Assembly (NCBI GenBank): GCA_016719785.1
Contig: JADJYJ010000006.1
Location: 1 to 64,000 of the forward strand
Reading direction: 5' to 3'
From: Candidatus Amarolinea dominans
GTDB lineage: Bacteria > Chloroflexota > Anaerolineae > SSC4 > Amarolineaceae
Length of the DNA: 64,000 bases
Positions within the stretch are counted from its first letter, which is position 1, and each line of letters opens with the position of its first letter. The notes under the pieces are model-generated. The model saw only the letters and a program-made list of their open reading frames with translations, did not search any database and was not told the origin of the DNA. Positions 62,956 to 64,000 of this stretch are shown piece after piece. The translations under genes were made by a program, and so were the position numbers.

Positions 62956-63690
62956 ATGAACAAAGATGCCACTGCAACCGCTCCGGACGCTTCTCCGGGA
63001 AGCTACAATATCCGCCAGTACCGGCAGGTCTCCGTCACGGTGGACGTCATCCTGTTTCGTTTTGTTGACAACGATCTCAAAGTGCTCCTCATCAAGCGCA
63101 AGAACTGGCCTTTCGAGGATCACTGGGCCATTCCCGGCGGCTTCGTTGGCTACGATGAACCGCTGGAAGAGGCCGCCCTGCGCGAACTAGCCGAAGAGAC
63201 CAACGTCCGTGACGTGTACCTGGAGCAACTGTACACCTTCGGCGATCCCCTGCGTGACCCGCGCACGCGCGTGATCACCGTGGCCTATTTTGCCCTTCTC
63301 AGCGCCGAACAGGCCGCCCACATTCAGTTGCGCAGCGCCACCGACGCGTCCGCTGCCGCCTGGTGGTCCATCTACAACCAACCCCCGCTGGCGTTCGATC
63401 ATGCCAAGATCCTTGAATATGCCTTGCGTCGCCTGCGCTGGAAGCTCGAGTACACCGCGCTCGGCTTCATGCTGCTGCCCAAAGCCTTCACGCTCAGTGA
63501 ATTGCAGGCCGCCTACGAGATCATCCTGGGCGAGGGCCTGGACAAACGCAATTTCCGCCGCAAGATCCTGGCCGCCGACGTGCTTGAAGAAACAGGTGGC
63601 ACCAACGAAGGGCCTGGCCGGCCCGCGCGCCTCTATCGCTTCAGCGCACAGGCCATCGAGATGGAGCAGGCCCGCCGCCGTTTCCCGTGA
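62956..63690 (+). CDS. NrtR-type Nudix regulator / hydrolase
   Basis: A 244-residue protein with a Nudix domain (AIPGGFVGYDEPLEEAALRE then LAEETNV) and a C-terminal winged helix (FTLSELQAAYEIILGEGLDK and RNFRRKILAADVLEETGG), the plan of NrtR regulators. The Nudix box keeps GGFV...REL.EE, so hydrolysis is possible as well as ligand sensing. NrtR proteins sense ADP-ribose or related metabolites. No obvious NAD-biosynthesis gene is adjacent. Confidence 0.92.
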   Translation: MNKDATATAPDASPGSYNIRQYRQVSVTVDVILFRFVDNDLKVLLIKRKNWPFEDHWAIPGGFVGYDEPLEEAALRELAEETNVRDVYLEQLYTFGDPLRDPRTRVITVAYFALLSAEQAAHIQLRSATDASAAAWWSIYNQPPLAFDHAKILEYALRRLRWKLEYTALGFMLLPKAFTLSELQAAYEIILGEGLDKRNFRRKILAADVLEETGGTNEGPGRPARLYRFSAQAIEMEQARRRFP

Positions 63691-63710
63691 TGACCGCTGC
63701 CGTGGCGCGT

Positions 63711-63739
63711 TTGACAATTCCACACGTCTGAGATACAAT
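63711..63739 (+). promoter_or_regulatory. Consensus sigma70 promoter (TTGACA-17-TACAAT)
   Basis: TTGACA (63711-63716) and TACAAT (63734-63739) with a 17-bp spacer, the best match to consensus in the window. It is followed after about 30 bp by a hairpin with a T run, so transcripts may stop early. Confidence 0.85.
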
Positions 63740-63768
63740 TAGTGTCATAGATACACAAATCAATCTGA

Positions 63769-63791
63769 CCCAGCTTTTGCTGGTTTTTTTC
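63769..63791 (+). terminator. Short intrinsic terminator / attenuator
   Basis: CCAGC-TTTT-GCTGG followed by seven T. It lies between the promoter at 63711 and the gene at 63906, so it may be an attenuator or the end of a tiny transcript. A second TTGACA at 63812 could restart transcription. Confidence 0.7.
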
Positions 63792-63905
63792 TCATGAGTC
63801 TTCGTGTTAATTTGACACAAAAGGAACGGTTTAGGGTATGACCCATCACCCATGTAACGCATCGGTCAATCGGCCGGTTACGGCGCACGCGCAGGAGGTA
63901 CTCAT

Positions 63906-64000
63906 ATGCCAACGACCCTGATCTTGACCATTCTCGTGGCCCTGTTGCTCATCCAGGTGGCTCGCCAGCAGTTGCATCTGTGGGCCGATCGGCAGGTCAT
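63906..64000 (+). CDS. Start of a membrane or secreted protein (cut by window)
   Basis: The first 31 residues begin MPTTLILTILVALLLIQVA, an N-terminal signal or anchor, then RQQLHLWADRQV. AGGAGG lies 7 nt before the ATG at 63906. The gene runs off the right edge; no family can be assigned from what is visible. Confidence 0.8.
   Translation, partial: MPTTLILTILVALLLIQVARQQLHLWADRQV

Overview
The window is high-GC bacterial DNA with many short tandem and palindromic intergenic repeats. It also has large secreted repeat proteins with threonine/proline linkers, DUF1670 and DUF1641 proteins, and a Ras-like GTPase beside a histidine kinase. This mix fits a Chloroflexota (Anaerolineae/Caldilineae-like) chromosome, but that is inference from gene content: the window has no rRNA and I saw no tRNA.

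Layout. 1-3.65 kb: a 32-bp tandem array running into the 3' end of urocanase (hutU), a small membrane protein, and a fragment resembling the helical linker of PEP-synthase/rifampin-phosphotransferase enzymes. 3.9-7.3 kb: a secreted beta-propeller plus LCAT-like lipase. 7.3-13.2 kb: a defence/toxin-antitoxin island with a truncated nucleotidyltransferase pair, an orphan RHH antitoxin, an ABC-type ATPase + DUF4276 pair, and a SNF2 helicase fused to an Mrr nuclease (two frameshifts) with an unknown partner gene. 13.7-16.7 kb: GH4 glycosidase, SMR-type membrane protein and zinc dehydrogenase. 16.7-21.2 kb: a five-gene signalling cluster (response regulator, coiled-coil protein, membrane SH3-like protein, Ras-like GTPase, histidine kinase). 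21.4-22.9 kb: M29 aminopeptidase and a 67-bp x5 array. 23.0-26.9 kb: a sulfur operon (HTH-PocR regulator, sulfide:quinone oxidoreductase-like flavoprotein, DUF1641, TusE/DsrC-like, DsrE2-like).

27-34.7 kb: acyltransferase, aldo/keto reductase, truncated RhuM, DUF2442, DUF1059, a 14-repeat secreted protein, a cellulose-synthase-like glycosyltransferase and a DUF3054 protein. 34.9-41.8 kb: an Lhr-type helicase split by one frameshift, then a NarL-type two-component pair. 41.8-42.7 kb: two small membrane proteins.

43-56 kb: a hybrid transporter locus. Two BMP-type (nucleoside) ABC permeases and a double ATPase are followed by a lipoprotein with two tandem BMP domains and a PhnD phosphonate-binding domain (one frameshift), then PhnC. 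A 3-kb insertion with two DUF1670 genes and an orphan DUF433 antitoxin separates PhnC from a large PhnE-like permease. 56-64 kb: a seven-repeat secreted protein, protein-L-isoaspartate methyltransferase, a MITE-like element with target-site duplication, RmlD and a rhamnosyltransferase-like enzyme, a STAS membrane protein, an NrtR-type Nudix regulator, and the start of a membrane or secreted protein.

The strongest candidates for something undescribed are the BMP-BMP-PhnD fusion in its hybrid transporter cluster, the GTPase/kinase cluster, and the partner gene + SNF2-Mrr system. Clear single-base frameshifts recur in otherwise well-conserved genes, so some of the broken genes may be sequencing errors.
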